DNA of 64,000 nucleotides from Bacteroidales bacterium (GCA_020438105.1 JAGQVE010000015.1:18002-82001); one strand, 5' to 3'. Shown: positions 30,225 through 39,208, numbered from the stretch's first letter. Program-made: numbers and translations. The notes: generated by a model not told the origin, from the letters alone.

Positions 30225-31009
30225 GAATTAGGCTAATAATCATATTCGCAGCATCCGTTATTTTGCTTTCATGCGAACGAAAAGCAGTTATCCGGGAGCC
30301 TTTGCGAATCGCCGTGTCCAAAGCCACGCCTAATGATATCTCAAACAGTTACTTTAACTGGTTGTGGGCGTTGGATTCAACTGTTCAGGTGGAAGAAATG
30401 TATCATTACAACAATTTGGACTCTGCAATACTGATTTTACAAAATTGTGACGGCTTGTTATTAACAGGAGGAACTGATATTTATCCCGGCAAATATGGGA
30501 AAGAAGCTGATACTGCGAGGTGCTGGGAACCCGATTTTAAAAGGGACACCCTGGAAGCTTTGCTGATTAATAAAGCAATTGAATACAACTTACCCATCCT
30601 GGGCATTTGCCGTGGGCACCAAAACCTGAATGTTTATTTTGGAGGAACATTGTATATTGATATTCCAACAGATTTTGATCCTACTGTTAACCACCGTGTG
30701 GAGGATGGATATGCTTGTTATCATGAATTAATTTTGGCAGGGGGTTCACTTTTAGAATCAATTTCAGGAATTCATCAGGGTGAGGTGAACAGTGCACACC
30801 ATCAAGCTGTTGAAATAGTTGCTGACGATCTTATTCCAATTGCATATGCACCAGATGGATTAATTGAGTCAGTAACATATAAAGATACTACCGGAAAACC
30901 ATTTTTGCTTGGTGTTCAGTGGCACCCGGAACGATTGGATTTCAATAACCCCTTATCAGGAAACATTGGCCGGTACTTTTTAAATGAAGTTCGAAAAACT
31001 AAAAAATAG
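30221..31009 (+). CDS. Class I glutamine amidotransferase-like lipoprotein (peptidase C26, PuuD-like)
   Basis: 262 residues. A lipoprotein signal (MRIRLIIIFAASVILLSC, Cys18) is unusual for this normally cytosolic family. The fold and triad are clear: nucleophile Cys130 in LGICRGHQ, with His235 and Glu237 in QWHPE, and the oxyanion region LLLTGGTDIYPGKYG. The closest named function is gamma-glutamyl-GABA hydrolase in putrescine breakdown, but the extracytoplasmic location argues for a different gamma-glutamyl substrate. Coupled to the polyamine-related membrane protein upstream. Confidence 0.8.
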   Translation: MRIRLIIIFAASVILLSCERKAVIREPLRIAVSKATPNDISNSYFNWLWALDSTVQVEEMYHYNNLDSAILILQNCDGLLLTGGTDIYPGKYGKEADTARCWEPDFKRDTLEALLINKAIEYNLPILGICRGHQNLNVYFGGTLYIDIPTDFDPTVNHRVEDGYACYHELILAGGSLLESISGIHQGEVNSAHHQAVEIVADDLIPIAYAPDGLIESVTYKDTTGKPFLLGVQWHPERLDFNNPLSGNIGRYFLNEVRKTKK

Positions 31010-31097
31010 ATCAATGACGGCGTTTTATCTACAGGGAGATTTGATAAAACAGCTCATAAAAACACAGTTATAAGAGGATACAAAAACAGACGACAAA

Positions 31098-32132
31098 ATG
31101 GAAATCGCTAAAGAACTTTTCGGTAAAATCGACGGGACCGATGTTTTTTTATTCACCCTGGTGAATAAATCGGGAATGCAGTTGCAGGTCACCAATTATG
31201 GAGGAATAGTTACCTCCATTAAGGTTCCGGATAAAAACGGGAAGTTTGATGATATCGTGCTTGGGTACGACAGCCTGAAAGGTTACCTGATTGAAACACC
31301 CTATTTTGGTGCCATTGTGGGCAGGTGTGCCAACCGGATATCCTACGGGAAATTTACCCTTGATGGTAAAGACTATACCCTGTCGCTTAATGAAGGCCCC
31401 CACCATTTGCATGGCGGAACAGTTGGCTTTGATAAAAAGATCTGGCAGGCCACACCTATGACCGACGACAGCTCTTCAAGCCTGAAGCTTCAGTATACAT
31501 CTCCTGACGGCGAGGAAGGTTATCCTGGCAATTTGGATGTAACTGTGGTGTATACCCTAACTAACGACAACAAATTTCAAATAGAATACACCGCCAAAAC
31601 CGATAAGGCCACTCCCATCAACCTGACCCATCATACCTATTTTAACCTGGCCGGCACCAGCGGAAGAAATATCCTGGATCACATCATCCAGATCAATGCT
31701 GACCGGTATTGTTCAACCAATCCTGACCTTACTCCCACCGGTGAAATTTTAAACGTTGAAGGTACCAATATGGATTTCAGAACACCCTTACCAATTGGTG
31801 CCCGCATTGGAATGGTACGTGGTGGTTACGATCACAATTATATTCTAAATACCAAAGGTCAATTCGGCAAAGCTGCTGAACTTTATGATGAAAAATCGGG
31901 GCGCGTAATTGAAGTATTTACTACAGAACCGGGAATGCAATTTTATTCAGGCAATTTCCTTGATGGAAGCATTGTGGGCGAATACGGATTGGTCTACCAA
32001 AAAAATTACGGCCTGTGCCTCGAAACGCAGCGCTTTCCCGATGCTATCAATCAACCCAATTTCCCGGACAACATCCTCCGGCCGGGCGAAACCTACAAAC
32101 AATTAACCATTTATAAGTTTGGGGTGAGGTAG
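31098..32132 (+). CDS. galM: Aldose 1-epimerase (mutarotase)
   Basis: 344 residues. It interconverts alpha and beta anomers of aldohexoses such as galactose or glucose. VGRCANRISYGKFTLDG and NEGPHHLHGGTVGFDKKIW hold the substrate-binding His residues, NLTHHTYFNLAG is the catalytic His region, and LCLETQRFPDAINQPNFP holds the catalytic Glu. There is no signal peptide, so it is cytosolic. It stands alone, followed by a short-repeat tract and a convergent PPK2 gene. Confidence 0.93.
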   Translation: MEIAKELFGKIDGTDVFLFTLVNKSGMQLQVTNYGGIVTSIKVPDKNGKFDDIVLGYDSLKGYLIETPYFGAIVGRCANRISYGKFTLDGKDYTLSLNEGPHHLHGGTVGFDKKIWQATPMTDDSSSSLKLQYTSPDGEEGYPGNLDVTVVYTLTNDNKFQIEYTAKTDKATPINLTHHTYFNLAGTSGRNILDHIIQINADRYCSTNPDLTPTGEILNVEGTNMDFRTPLPIGARIGMVRGGYDHNYILNTKGQFGKAAELYDEKSGRVIEVFTTEPGMQFYSGNFLDGSIVGEYGLVYQKNYGLCLETQRFPDAINQPNFPDNILRPGETYKQLTIYKFGVR

Positions 32133-32134
32133 AA

Positions 32135-32180
32135 GAAGTTTGAAGTTTGAAGTTTGAAGTTTGAAGTTCGAAGTTTGAAG
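32135..32180. repeat. Heptamer tandem repeat (GAAGTTT)
   Basis: The unit GAAGTTT is repeated about six and a half times without a break, one copy carrying GAAGTTC. It lies between the convergent stops of galM and the PPK2 gene. The flank to 32230 holds a GC-rich stretch (GCCCGCCTGACGGACTAG) resembling the repeat at 38807-38840. Confidence 0.9.
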
Positions 32181-32258
32181 CCCGCCTGACGGACTAGCTG
32201 GTTCGGAGTTCAGAGTTCCGGGTTCTAAGACTGCCATACTTCCCTGGCCAATGTTCTA

Positions 32259-33062
32259 TCAATAAATCTCAGGCACAAATGTCTGCTCCGAAATAGGCGT
32301 ACGGACATATCCCGTCCGGTTTTCGCGATCAGGTAGTTCAATTTCTTCCTGCTCAATATACTCATAAGGGATCATTGATAAAAGGTGCGAAATGCAATTC
32401 AATCTTGCACGCTTTTTATCATCGGCATTCACCACATACCAGGGCGATTGTTTGGTATCGGTATAATTGAACATTTCGTCTTTGGCGCGACTGTAGTCGT
32501 CCCACATCGTGTAAGAGCGCAAGTCGATATCACTGAATTTCCAGCGTTTGGTCGGATCACTTATCCTTGATCGAAACCGCTTTTCCTGTTCCACATCACT
32601 CACCGAAAACCAGTACTTAAGCAGAATAACTTCAGAGCGGATCAGCATTCGCTCAAAATTCGGACATGACCTCAGGAACTCCCAGTATTCCTCATCGGTA
32701 CAAAATCCCATCACCCGTTCAACCACAGCACGGTTATACCAGCTGCGATCAAAAAGAATCATTTCTCCGGCTGCAGGTAAATGAGAAACATAGCGCTGAA
32801 AATACCACTGGGTCCGCTCCCTTTCGGTGGGTTTGGCTAGCGCGGATATCCTGCAGATCCGGGGATTCAATTTTTCGGTGATTCGCTTGATGGTTCCACC
32901 TTTACCGGCAGCATCGCGTCCTTCAAAGATCACCACCACCTTCAGTCCCTTTTCACGTATCCACTCCTGTAGTTTAACAAGTTCCAGTTGCAGGCGTTCA
33001 AGCTCCGATTCATAGATTTTATCGTTCAGCTTTTCTTTCTTTTTTTCGTTTTCGTCCGACAT
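32259..33062 (-). CDS. ppk2: Polyphosphate kinase 2 family protein
   Basis: 267 residues, cytosolic. The Walker A motif lies in VVIFEGRDAAGKGGTIKRI, and the lid and Walker B segment is MILFDRSWYNRAVVERVMGF. PPK2 enzymes transfer phosphate between polyphosphate and nucleoside mono- or diphosphates. The one-domain length suggests class I, which acts on nucleoside diphosphates, but the class is not certain. A coiled stretch (YESELERLQLELVKLQEW) leads the domain. It is 34 nt after an SDR gene on the same strand. Confidence 0.9.
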   Translation of the reverse strand: MSDENEKKKEKLNDKIYESELERLQLELVKLQEWIREKGLKVVVIFEGRDAAGKGGTIKRITEKLNPRICRISALAKPTERERTQWYFQRYVSHLPAAGEMILFDRSWYNRAVVERVMGFCTDEEYWEFLRSCPNFERMLIRSEVILLKYWFSVSDVEQEKRFRSRISDPTKRWKFSDIDLRSYTMWDDYSRAKDEMFNYTDTKQSPWYVVNADDKKRARLNCISHLLSMIPYEYIEQEEIELPDRENRTGYVRTPISEQTFVPEIY

Positions 33063-33096
33063 TTTTGTGGTATTTATTTTTTTACAGTTTTAACGA

Positions 33097-33879
33097 TTAT
33101 CCCATTACGCCCAAAATATTACCTCCATCCACACTGATGGTTTGCCCGGTTACGTAACCCGAACGAGGCGACAGCAACCATGCTCCTATCATCCCAAACT
33201 CTTCTGTATCGCCCATACGGCCTACAGCAATTTCATTTTCATATTGATGTTTGGCTGTTTCCAGCGATATGCCTTCCTTTTCACTCCTGTTTTTATAAAG
33301 TCTCGCAGCAGCGGGTGTATCATGAAATCCCGGCGCCAAAACATTCAACGTGATCCCCTCTTTGGCCACTTCCTGCGAAAGCGTTTTAACAAACCCAACC
33401 ACCGCCATTCGAACGGAATTACTCAACACCAGGTTTTTAACAGGCTGCTTAACCGACATGCTTTCAACGTAGACCATCCGGCCATACTTTTGTTTTCTGA
33501 AAACAGGTAACAATAGTTGGGTAAGCTGCACCTTCCAGCGAAGCACATTTTGATAGGCCGTATCCCAGTTCTCCAGGCTGGTTTCCAAAAAAGAACCTGC
33601 GGGCGGTCCACCGGCATTCACGAGTAATCCAGACAGTTCCCTGCCTTTTAATGCTTCAGGGATACCCTTTATAAACTCAGGATCAAAAGCGTCACCGGCA
33701 TGAACTTCCACCTGTCCGGGAAACTCATTTTCCAATGTTTTTAATTTTTCAGGATCACGGCCAACGGCGATCACTTTAGCGCCATCTTTCAGGAGATTTA
33801 TTGCAACCCCTTTACCCAGGCCGCTGCTGGCGCCCATCACAATAAACAGTTTATCTTTAATTTGTAAATCCATAATCAA
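33097..33879 (-). CDS. SDR-family oxidoreductase with altered catalytic site
   Basis: 260 residues. The Rossmann motif GASSGLGKG (residues 16-24) and NAGGPPAGSF are those of short-chain dehydrogenases, and the C-terminal GYVTGQTISVDGG is typical. However, where YxxxK is expected the protein reads NLVLSNSVRMAVVGFVK, with Leu and Val in place of the Tyr and Lys; the preceding Ser (VESMSVKQP) remains. This fits the atypical 3-ketoacyl-reductase-like subgroup known to lack the canonical tetrad. The reaction is unknown. Confidence 0.82.
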   Translation of the reverse strand: MIMDLQIKDKLFIVMGASSGLGKGVAINLLKDGAKVIAVGRDPEKLKTLENEFPGQVEVHAGDAFDPEFIKGIPEALKGRELSGLLVNAGGPPAGSFLETSLENWDTAYQNVLRWKVQLTQLLLPVFRKQKYGRMVYVESMSVKQPVKNLVLSNSVRMAVVGFVKTLSQEVAKEGITLNVLAPGFHDTPAAARLYKNRSEKEGISLETAKHQYENEIAVGRMGDTEEFGMIGAWLLSPRSGYVTGQTISVDGGNILGVMG

Positions 33880-33884
33880 TTAAT

Positions 33885-34775
33885 TTAAAGACCACGTTGC
33901 CATTCCTTTCTCAAACCTGCTTCACTGGGTTTTTGAATGGCTGTTTCAAGTTCCTTCAACAAACGGCTTTTATCTCTGTTCAAAATGCCCTTGAGCGGTT
34001 TATAATTGGATGCATGATCGCTGCGGTAAATCGAATTTTGAAGATCGGTGTTTTGAATGAATAAATGCTGCTCTTCCAGTAAGTCTTGTGGACTCATAGG
34101 CTCATACAACCCTTTGAACCTTTTTTCATAATGCTCCTGCCCAAAAGGAAAACTCAACACCAGAGTCGACAGGAAATCAGGATTGATTTCATTGACCACG
34201 CGAGCCGAATTGATGGCATGTTGGCGGCTGTACTTTTTGCCGCCCAGGCCGATAATGATCATCACCGAAGATTGAATGCCAGCCCTTTTTGCCTTGTTTA
34301 AATGATGCGGCATCATGTCCGGAATTTCACCCTTATTGACAAGTTTCAGAAGCTCCGGGTCACCACTTTCAATTCCAACATAAATTAATTTTAGCCCGGC
34401 CTCCCTCAACGATTTCAATTCCTCTTCACTTTTATGCTCCAGGTCGCGGGGCATGGCATAAGCCGAAATGCGGTTCAATTGAGGGAAAACAGTTTTCAAT
34501 TTTTGCAAAATTTCCATAAGTCGGTGGGTACTTAAAACCATGGCGTTTCCATCTGCCAGAAATACTTTACGAACGTTTGGATTAAATGAAGCAGCCTTTT
34601 CGATTTCCTGCAAAACCTCTTCAGAACTGCGCACCCGGAATGATTTTGTGGTGTACATTTCACAGAAAGCGCAACGATTCCACGAACAGCCCAGGGTTAC
34701 CTGCAATATCAATGAATACGCCTCACTGGGTGGGCGAAACAGGGGTTCATCATATTCAAAGGGGTAATAAAACAT
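33885..34775 (-). CDS. Radical SAM protein
   Basis: 296 residues. The iron-sulfur cysteines are Cys30, Cys35 and Cys38 (GCSWNRCAFC), the Cx4Cx2C spacing of one COG1032-like group rather than the common CxxxCxxC. VFLADGNAMVLSTHRL and YVGIESGDPELLKLVNKG are the next strands of the SAM-binding barrel. No B12 or TRAM domain is seen. The substrate is unknown. It is 5 nt upstream of the SDR gene, and the SDR and PPK2 genes follow on the same strand. Confidence 0.85.
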   Translation of the reverse strand: MFYYPFEYDEPLFRPPSEAYSLILQVTLGCSWNRCAFCEMYTTKSFRVRSSEEVLQEIEKAASFNPNVRKVFLADGNAMVLSTHRLMEILQKLKTVFPQLNRISAYAMPRDLEHKSEEELKSLREAGLKLIYVGIESGDPELLKLVNKGEIPDMMPHHLNKAKRAGIQSSVMIIIGLGGKKYSRQHAINSARVVNEINPDFLSTLVLSFPFGQEHYEKRFKGLYEPMSPQDLLEEQHLFIQNTDLQNSIYRSDHASNYKPLKGILNRDKSRLLKELETAIQKPSEAGLRKEWQRGL

Positions 34776-34835
34776 TCGATAATCCGCTGAGCTATATCTT
34801 GAATTACTATTTTAGCAACATCAATTAACAAAAGT

Positions 34836-37064
34836 ATGAAAAATATATCCGCACTTAAAGGAACACTGTTATTTGTCGTTTTACTGATGACACCAACCCT
34901 GTTGTTAACTGCTCAAAACAGCAGGCTGCCAAAGAACCTGTCCTTGTCGTTTAACGGAACATTTACCAATGAGCTTACCAATTTCATCGATCAGAAAGCT
35001 TCTGATAACGGGATATACCTGGCAAAATATGATGTTGGAGAAGTAACCGACGAAAATCGGGAAATTAAAAATTTCAGATTATATAAAAACAATACCTTGC
35101 TCTATTCCAAAAAGCGAATTCCGGGAGCAGATTTTTATATTTCGAATGCGGGTTTTGTGGCTGTGATGGACCACGATATGCATTTCAAACAAGAACTTTC
35201 CGTTCATATTTTTGACCCTTCCGGCGTGGAAGTTTTATCAGAAACTTTCCGTTATGCATCAGTTTTCGGGTTTTCACCTTTAGGAAAACAATTTGTTTGC
35301 GGAACTGACAAATTCCTGGAAGTGATCAATTGTGAAACAAAACAATCCTATAAAGCCACACATGCATCTGAGTTTGCCTTTTCAGAAAACGAAACATTAC
35401 TTGCTGTTGCTTTTGAGAACGAATTGCATATTTATAAAAACGGTGCGAAAATTCAAACTATTAACACAGGGTTTACCTATCCCCGCGCAATTGCAATTTC
35501 GGAGAAATCCAATTTTGTAAGTATCATTGATAAAAAGAATTTACAGACCTGGTCGCTGCAGAACTACCAATTGATCGACCATTCCGTAATATCAGGACCT
35601 CTTTCCTACCGCGACCTTCGGATCATAAACGGGAAAATTATGGCAGGAGTCCATTTCAGGTTCCAAGGAGTTTCAAAAGGGCTGCTATACCAATATGCTG
35701 AAACGGGATTGGAAAAGACTGAAGAAATTGCCGAAAAAAAGTTTCAAACATTTGACAACAATTACAAATCCTCCAAAAACAGCTTAAACTACGAAACCAT
35801 CCCCTGGCCTTTCGTTCCGTTTAACGAAGTACACAAGGTATGGAACCATTACGAGCAACACATGGGTGATGGCAGCGGTGATTGGGCGTACCTGCATCAG
35901 GGTCTCGACCTTGAAACCCCAATTGCAGAGCCAACCTATGCTGTTCAACCGGGAGTTGTGAAGCTGGTATTGACACTGGGCGGTGATATTTACTGGCGAT
36001 TAGCTGTTGCACCTGAACAATCTTCAGGATATTCGGATGGCTGGCTTTATGCGCATTTGATAGAATCCAGTATTCAGGTGGATGTTGGAGATGAAGTGGA
36101 GCTTCATGATTACCTGGGAGATATCATTGCATGGACTTCCACCTGGGGTCATATTCATTTCGTGAATATTCATGATCATGGAACTGTTTGGTACTACGAC
36201 GATGATGAATGGGGCATCAATTTTAATCCGCTGCTGGCTCTCGACCCCATCACAGATGCATCAGCTCCGGTTATAGATGATTTTTCGGGTTCATCCAAAT
36301 TTGGGTTTATTGCAAATCAGACTACTGCCATTCTTGATCCCACAAATCTGTCAGGCGATGTGGATATCATTGCCCGCATCAGCGATTTTTATGGAACCTC
36401 AGAATGGGAACAACCGGCATTTGTAACTTATTACTGGCTAAATAAGCTGCCCGATAACACTACGGTTTTCCCAAAAACCCTCGGGCAAATCCTGAATCAC
36501 AGCTACCCCATGTACAACAGCAGCTTTTATGAAAGTTATGCATCTATTTTATACTTTAAGGACAATTCACACCCATCGCCCCCCTGGATGAATTTTACAC
36601 GGGATTATTATCAGATTTTAACCAATAACAACGGCGATTCCACTATTGACCTTTCTGAAGCAAACCTTGCATTTAAAACGGCTGACTTTGCTGATGGAAT
36701 GTATCGTCTTTACGTAGAAGCCTGGGATGAATTTGGCAATATGGCGGTGGATAGTCAGGATATTGTGTTTGATAATTTTAATACAGGGATTATTCTGAAG
36801 GAAACAACTATAAATGAATTGATCTGCTACCCAAATCCTGTTAAAAACAGGATAATAATTAGCCTTCCTGATGATGTTAATGAGGAAGATGTAAATGTTT
36901 CAGTATTTAATTCTCAAAATGAAAGAAAATTGGAAATGGAATTAAATTGTGAACCTTCATCAAGAACACTAAACTTGGATGTCCAAAATTTAACACCGGG
37001 CATGTATTTTATTAAAACGTCAACGAATAACGCTTATTTCACGGCGCGATTCATTAAATTGTAA
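34836..37064 (+). CDS. Secreted M23-like endopeptidase with T9SS sorting domain
   Basis: 742 residues. A signal peptide (residues 1-27) is followed by a beta-rich region to about residue 320. Then comes an M23/LytM-like domain with His354 and Asp358 (HQGLDLETP), YAHL, and His439 and His441 (WGHIHF), a full HxxxD plus HxH zinc set. The last 80 residues (YPNPVKNRIIISLP to the C-terminal FIKL) are a type A T9SS sorting domain. It would cleave peptidoglycan or protein outside the cell. A WD-like or WxxL repeat region precedes the peptidase. Confidence 0.8.
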   Translation: MKNISALKGTLLFVVLLMTPTLLLTAQNSRLPKNLSLSFNGTFTNELTNFIDQKASDNGIYLAKYDVGEVTDENREIKNFRLYKNNTLLYSKKRIPGADFYISNAGFVAVMDHDMHFKQELSVHIFDPSGVEVLSETFRYASVFGFSPLGKQFVCGTDKFLEVINCETKQSYKATHASEFAFSENETLLAVAFENELHIYKNGAKIQTINTGFTYPRAIAISEKSNFVSIIDKKNLQTWSLQNYQLIDHSVISGPLSYRDLRIINGKIMAGVHFRFQGVSKGLLYQYAETGLEKTEEIAEKKFQTFDNNYKSSKNSLNYETIPWPFVPFNEVHKVWNHYEQHMGDGSGDWAYLHQGLDLETPIAEPTYAVQPGVVKLVLTLGGDIYWRLAVAPEQSSGYSDGWLYAHLIESSIQVDVGDEVELHDYLGDIIAWTSTWGHIHFVNIHDHGTVWYYDDDEWGINFNPLLALDPITDASAPVIDDFSGSSKFGFIANQTTAILDPTNLSGDVDIIARISDFYGTSEWEQPAFVTYYWLNKLPDNTTVFPKTLGQILNHSYPMYNSSFYESYASILYFKDNSHPSPPWMNFTRDYYQILTNNNGDSTIDLSEANLAFKTADFADGMYRLYVEAWDEFGNMAVDSQDIVFDNFNTGIILKETTINELICYPNPVKNRIIISLPDDVNEEDVNVSVFNSQNERKLEMELNCEPSSRTLNLDVQNLTPGMYFIKTSTNNAYFTARFIKL

Positions 37065-37172
37065 TTTTCAATAAATGATGGCAGATTGTTCTATTTTGGT
37101 TTACCTGAATTACCTTCTATTCGGGCTTAATATATTGATATCAAGCTAATAATTGCATTAAATCCTTTTTCT

Positions 37173-37180
37173 TATTTTTG
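37173..37180 (+). promoter_or_regulatory. Candidate -7 element of the second T9SS gene
   Basis: TATTTTTG, 28 nt before the ATG at 37209, with a TTG at 37152-37154 about 18 nt upstream. Confidence 0.45.
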
Positions 37181-37208
37181 TGGTATTCAACTAAATCTAA
37201 ACTATCAC

Positions 37209-38789
37209 ATGAAATACGCTTTACTGTTTTTACTCCTCTTCCCTATTGCTGGAAGTACACAGGTATTATTTCAAAAGGAACTGACATATCCTTATCACAT
37301 AAACATTGAAGATTTCGCCATTCTCCCCGACAAAGGATATCTGATATGTGGCGGCATTCAGGCCTCAACACCCGATTCGAGTTATGCAATAATTATGCGC
37401 GTAGATTCATTAATGCAAGTGCAATGGTCCAGGAAATATGTTGCACTGGCAAGGGATTATTTCAAATGTATTACTCCTTTGTATGATGGAAATTTTGCTG
37501 TTGGAGGAGCAATCAAACAAAATTTCTCAAATTTTTATGGAAGTACTTTGTATAAAATTGATGAAAATGGTGACGTATTTTGGTGTAAAAACTATGCAAA
37601 AAACTTTGACGATGTCATTTATGAGGTTGTGGAACAGTCGGATAATACCCTGTTGCTGATCATTCGGCATGGTGTTTCAGGTCAGCCATCAAAAATTTTA
37701 AAGGTGGATGGTTCAGGCGCTATACTCAGTCAATATTCGATTAGTACCACCAATACCTTACCCGGCGTTGTTTTGGATCATGCGAAAGGCAATAGTTTTG
37801 GTGATGTTTTTATTGGAGGTTTGGTTTTAAATAATGCAACTGGCAAATACATGTTTTTTTTAGCTAAACTAAATACCAGCGATGTGTTATGGTATCGAGA
37901 ATATGATTTTGGAAGAGCATCTAGTTTACTAAATGATATTGTTGTTTTAGACGACGGAAATATAGCCGTAACGGGTAGTGTTAGAGATGGTAATTTAACA
38001 GATATTTCAAACGCCTATTTGATGAAAATCAGTCAGGGAAGTGGTGATATTATTTGGGCCAGGGAGATAAAACAAGAAAATGGGTTTTACGCTGCAGGTT
38101 TTGGACTTGCTGCCGCTGAAAATAATAATATTGTTTTATGTGGAATTGCTAATTCAGAAGAAGGCTACAAGGCAATTGCAACAAAACATGACGAATCCGG
38201 ACAAATTATCTGGGAGAAAAATTATGGTGAAGGCGATTATGGATACCTTACTTCCGTTTTAAACATTGATAACAACGCCTTTCTTTTTAGCGGATTTATG
38301 TCGTTGTCGGGAGGGAACTATTTAATAAAATCAGACTTGAATGGATCTTCATCATGTTTGACCAATAATTTTGATTTTGTTTTAAATGATCTGAATACCA
38401 GTTATTACACTCCCGACATTATCTTAAATGACCTGGAATTTGATCTGCTGAGTCCTTCATTTTCAATTGTCCCTATAAATTTGGATGAAAACCTCATTTG
38501 CGAAGGAACCGTGAATATTAATAAAAAACCCTTTACACCTTCGCCAATTATTTATCCAAATCCGGCCAGCGATATGGTTTCAATTCAGCTTCCTGCAGAA
38601 AATTTAAATACGGAGGTATCTGTCGCAGTTTTTAATTCACAATTGAAATTGATCCATACAGATAATTTATCCATTGAAATCAATGATAAGCTGATCAAAC
38701 TAAACACAGAAAACTTCAAACCCGGATTGTACATTTTTGAAGTGAAAACAGAAAAGGGCCTGTTTAGCGGAAAGTTTGTTAAGAAATAG
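37209..38789 (+). CDS. T9SS-exported beta-propeller-like surface protein
   Basis: 526 residues. Signal peptide MKYALLFLLLFPIAGSTQ. The body is made of roughly 50-residue units with phrases such as GYLICGGIQ, NFAVGGAIK, NIAVTGSVRDGN and NNIVLCGIAN, the shape of delta-60 or propeller repeats. The C-terminal 80 residues (YPNPASDMVSIQLP to GKFVKK) form a T9SS type A sorting domain like that of the neighbour upstream, sharing VFNSQ. It is probably displayed on the cell surface; the ligand is unknown. Confidence 0.78.
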   Translation: MKYALLFLLLFPIAGSTQVLFQKELTYPYHINIEDFAILPDKGYLICGGIQASTPDSSYAIIMRVDSLMQVQWSRKYVALARDYFKCITPLYDGNFAVGGAIKQNFSNFYGSTLYKIDENGDVFWCKNYAKNFDDVIYEVVEQSDNTLLLIIRHGVSGQPSKILKVDGSGAILSQYSISTTNTLPGVVLDHAKGNSFGDVFIGGLVLNNATGKYMFFLAKLNTSDVLWYREYDFGRASSLLNDIVVLDDGNIAVTGSVRDGNLTDISNAYLMKISQGSGDIIWAREIKQENGFYAAGFGLAAAENNNIVLCGIANSEEGYKAIATKHDESGQIIWEKNYGEGDYGYLTSVLNIDNNAFLFSGFMSLSGGNYLIKSDLNGSSSCLTNNFDFVLNDLNTSYYTPDIILNDLEFDLLSPSFSIVPINLDENLICEGTVNINKKPFTPSPIIYPNPASDMVSIQLPAENLNTEVSVAVFNSQLKLIHTDNLSIEINDKLIKLNTENFKPGLYIFEVKTEKGLFSGKFVKK

Positions 38790-38806
38790 GTGGAGTAGTT
38801 GCTACT

Positions 38807-38840
38807 GCCCGCCTCCGCCGGTTGGCGGATTCGGACGGGC
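38807..38840. repeat. GC-rich imperfect hairpin repeat
   Basis: The core TCCGCC-GGTT-GGCGGA extends outward with GCCCG pairing to CGGGC, giving a stem of about 15 bp. A second GC-rich half-palindrome follows at 38841-38870. The GC content is far above that of the flanking genes. It looks like a dispersed intergenic element. Confidence 0.75.
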
Positions 38841-38959
38841 CCGCCCGGACGGTTCCGGTCGGACGGGATTGCTTGTTTCTTGCTGCTTTACGCTGGTTGC
38901 TGGTTGCTGCCCGCCATTCAACAAAGTCATCTTCCCGATTAGCCTAAGGCTATAATAAT

Positions 38960-39138
38960 TTCACCCAATTAACTCAATCCACCCAATTAAACCAATTCAA
39001 CTAATTTACCTGATTCAACCTCCCGATCCCGATAGCTATCGGGACTATCGGGATCAACCAATTCAACCTCCCGATAGCTATCGGGATCAACCAATTCAAC
39101 CAATTTAACCAATTCAACCAATTTTACCAATTCAACCA
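38960..39138. repeat. CCAATTCAAC-type short repeats with CCCGATAGCTATCGGG palindromes
   Basis: The stretch is built mainly of variants of CCAATTCAAC/CCAATTTAAC. Embedded are two perfect 16-bp palindromes CCCGATAGCTATCGGG (39028-39043 and 39070-39085), with partial copies around the first one (CCCGAT before, ACTATCGGGAT after). It fills the gap between the T9SS gene and the guaA promoter and contains no ORF I can support. Confidence 0.9.
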
Positions 39139-39159
39139 CTCCTATGTTTAAAACTAAAT

Positions 39160-39190
39160 TTTGACAAAAACCTCAGTAGCACTAATTTTG
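39160..39190 (+). promoter_or_regulatory. Promoter of guaA
   Basis: TTTG (39160-39163), a 19-nt spacer and TAATTTTG (39183-39190) match the Bacteroidota promoter in sequence and spacing. The predicted transcript starts near 39197, about 12 nt before the ATG at 39209. This also shows that a start at 39161 cannot be right. Confidence 0.8.
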
Positions 39191-39208
39191 CGCCCCAAAA
39201 ATAAGTTC

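Noticed and set aside
38960..39138. A CRISPR array
   Set aside because: The repeats are short, degenerate and contiguous; there are no unique spacers of constant length and no cas genes.
39161..39208. A TTG start of guaA at 39161
   Set aside because: This would overlap the promoter boxes TTTG and TAATTTTG, and the extra residues are not part of the GMP synthase family.
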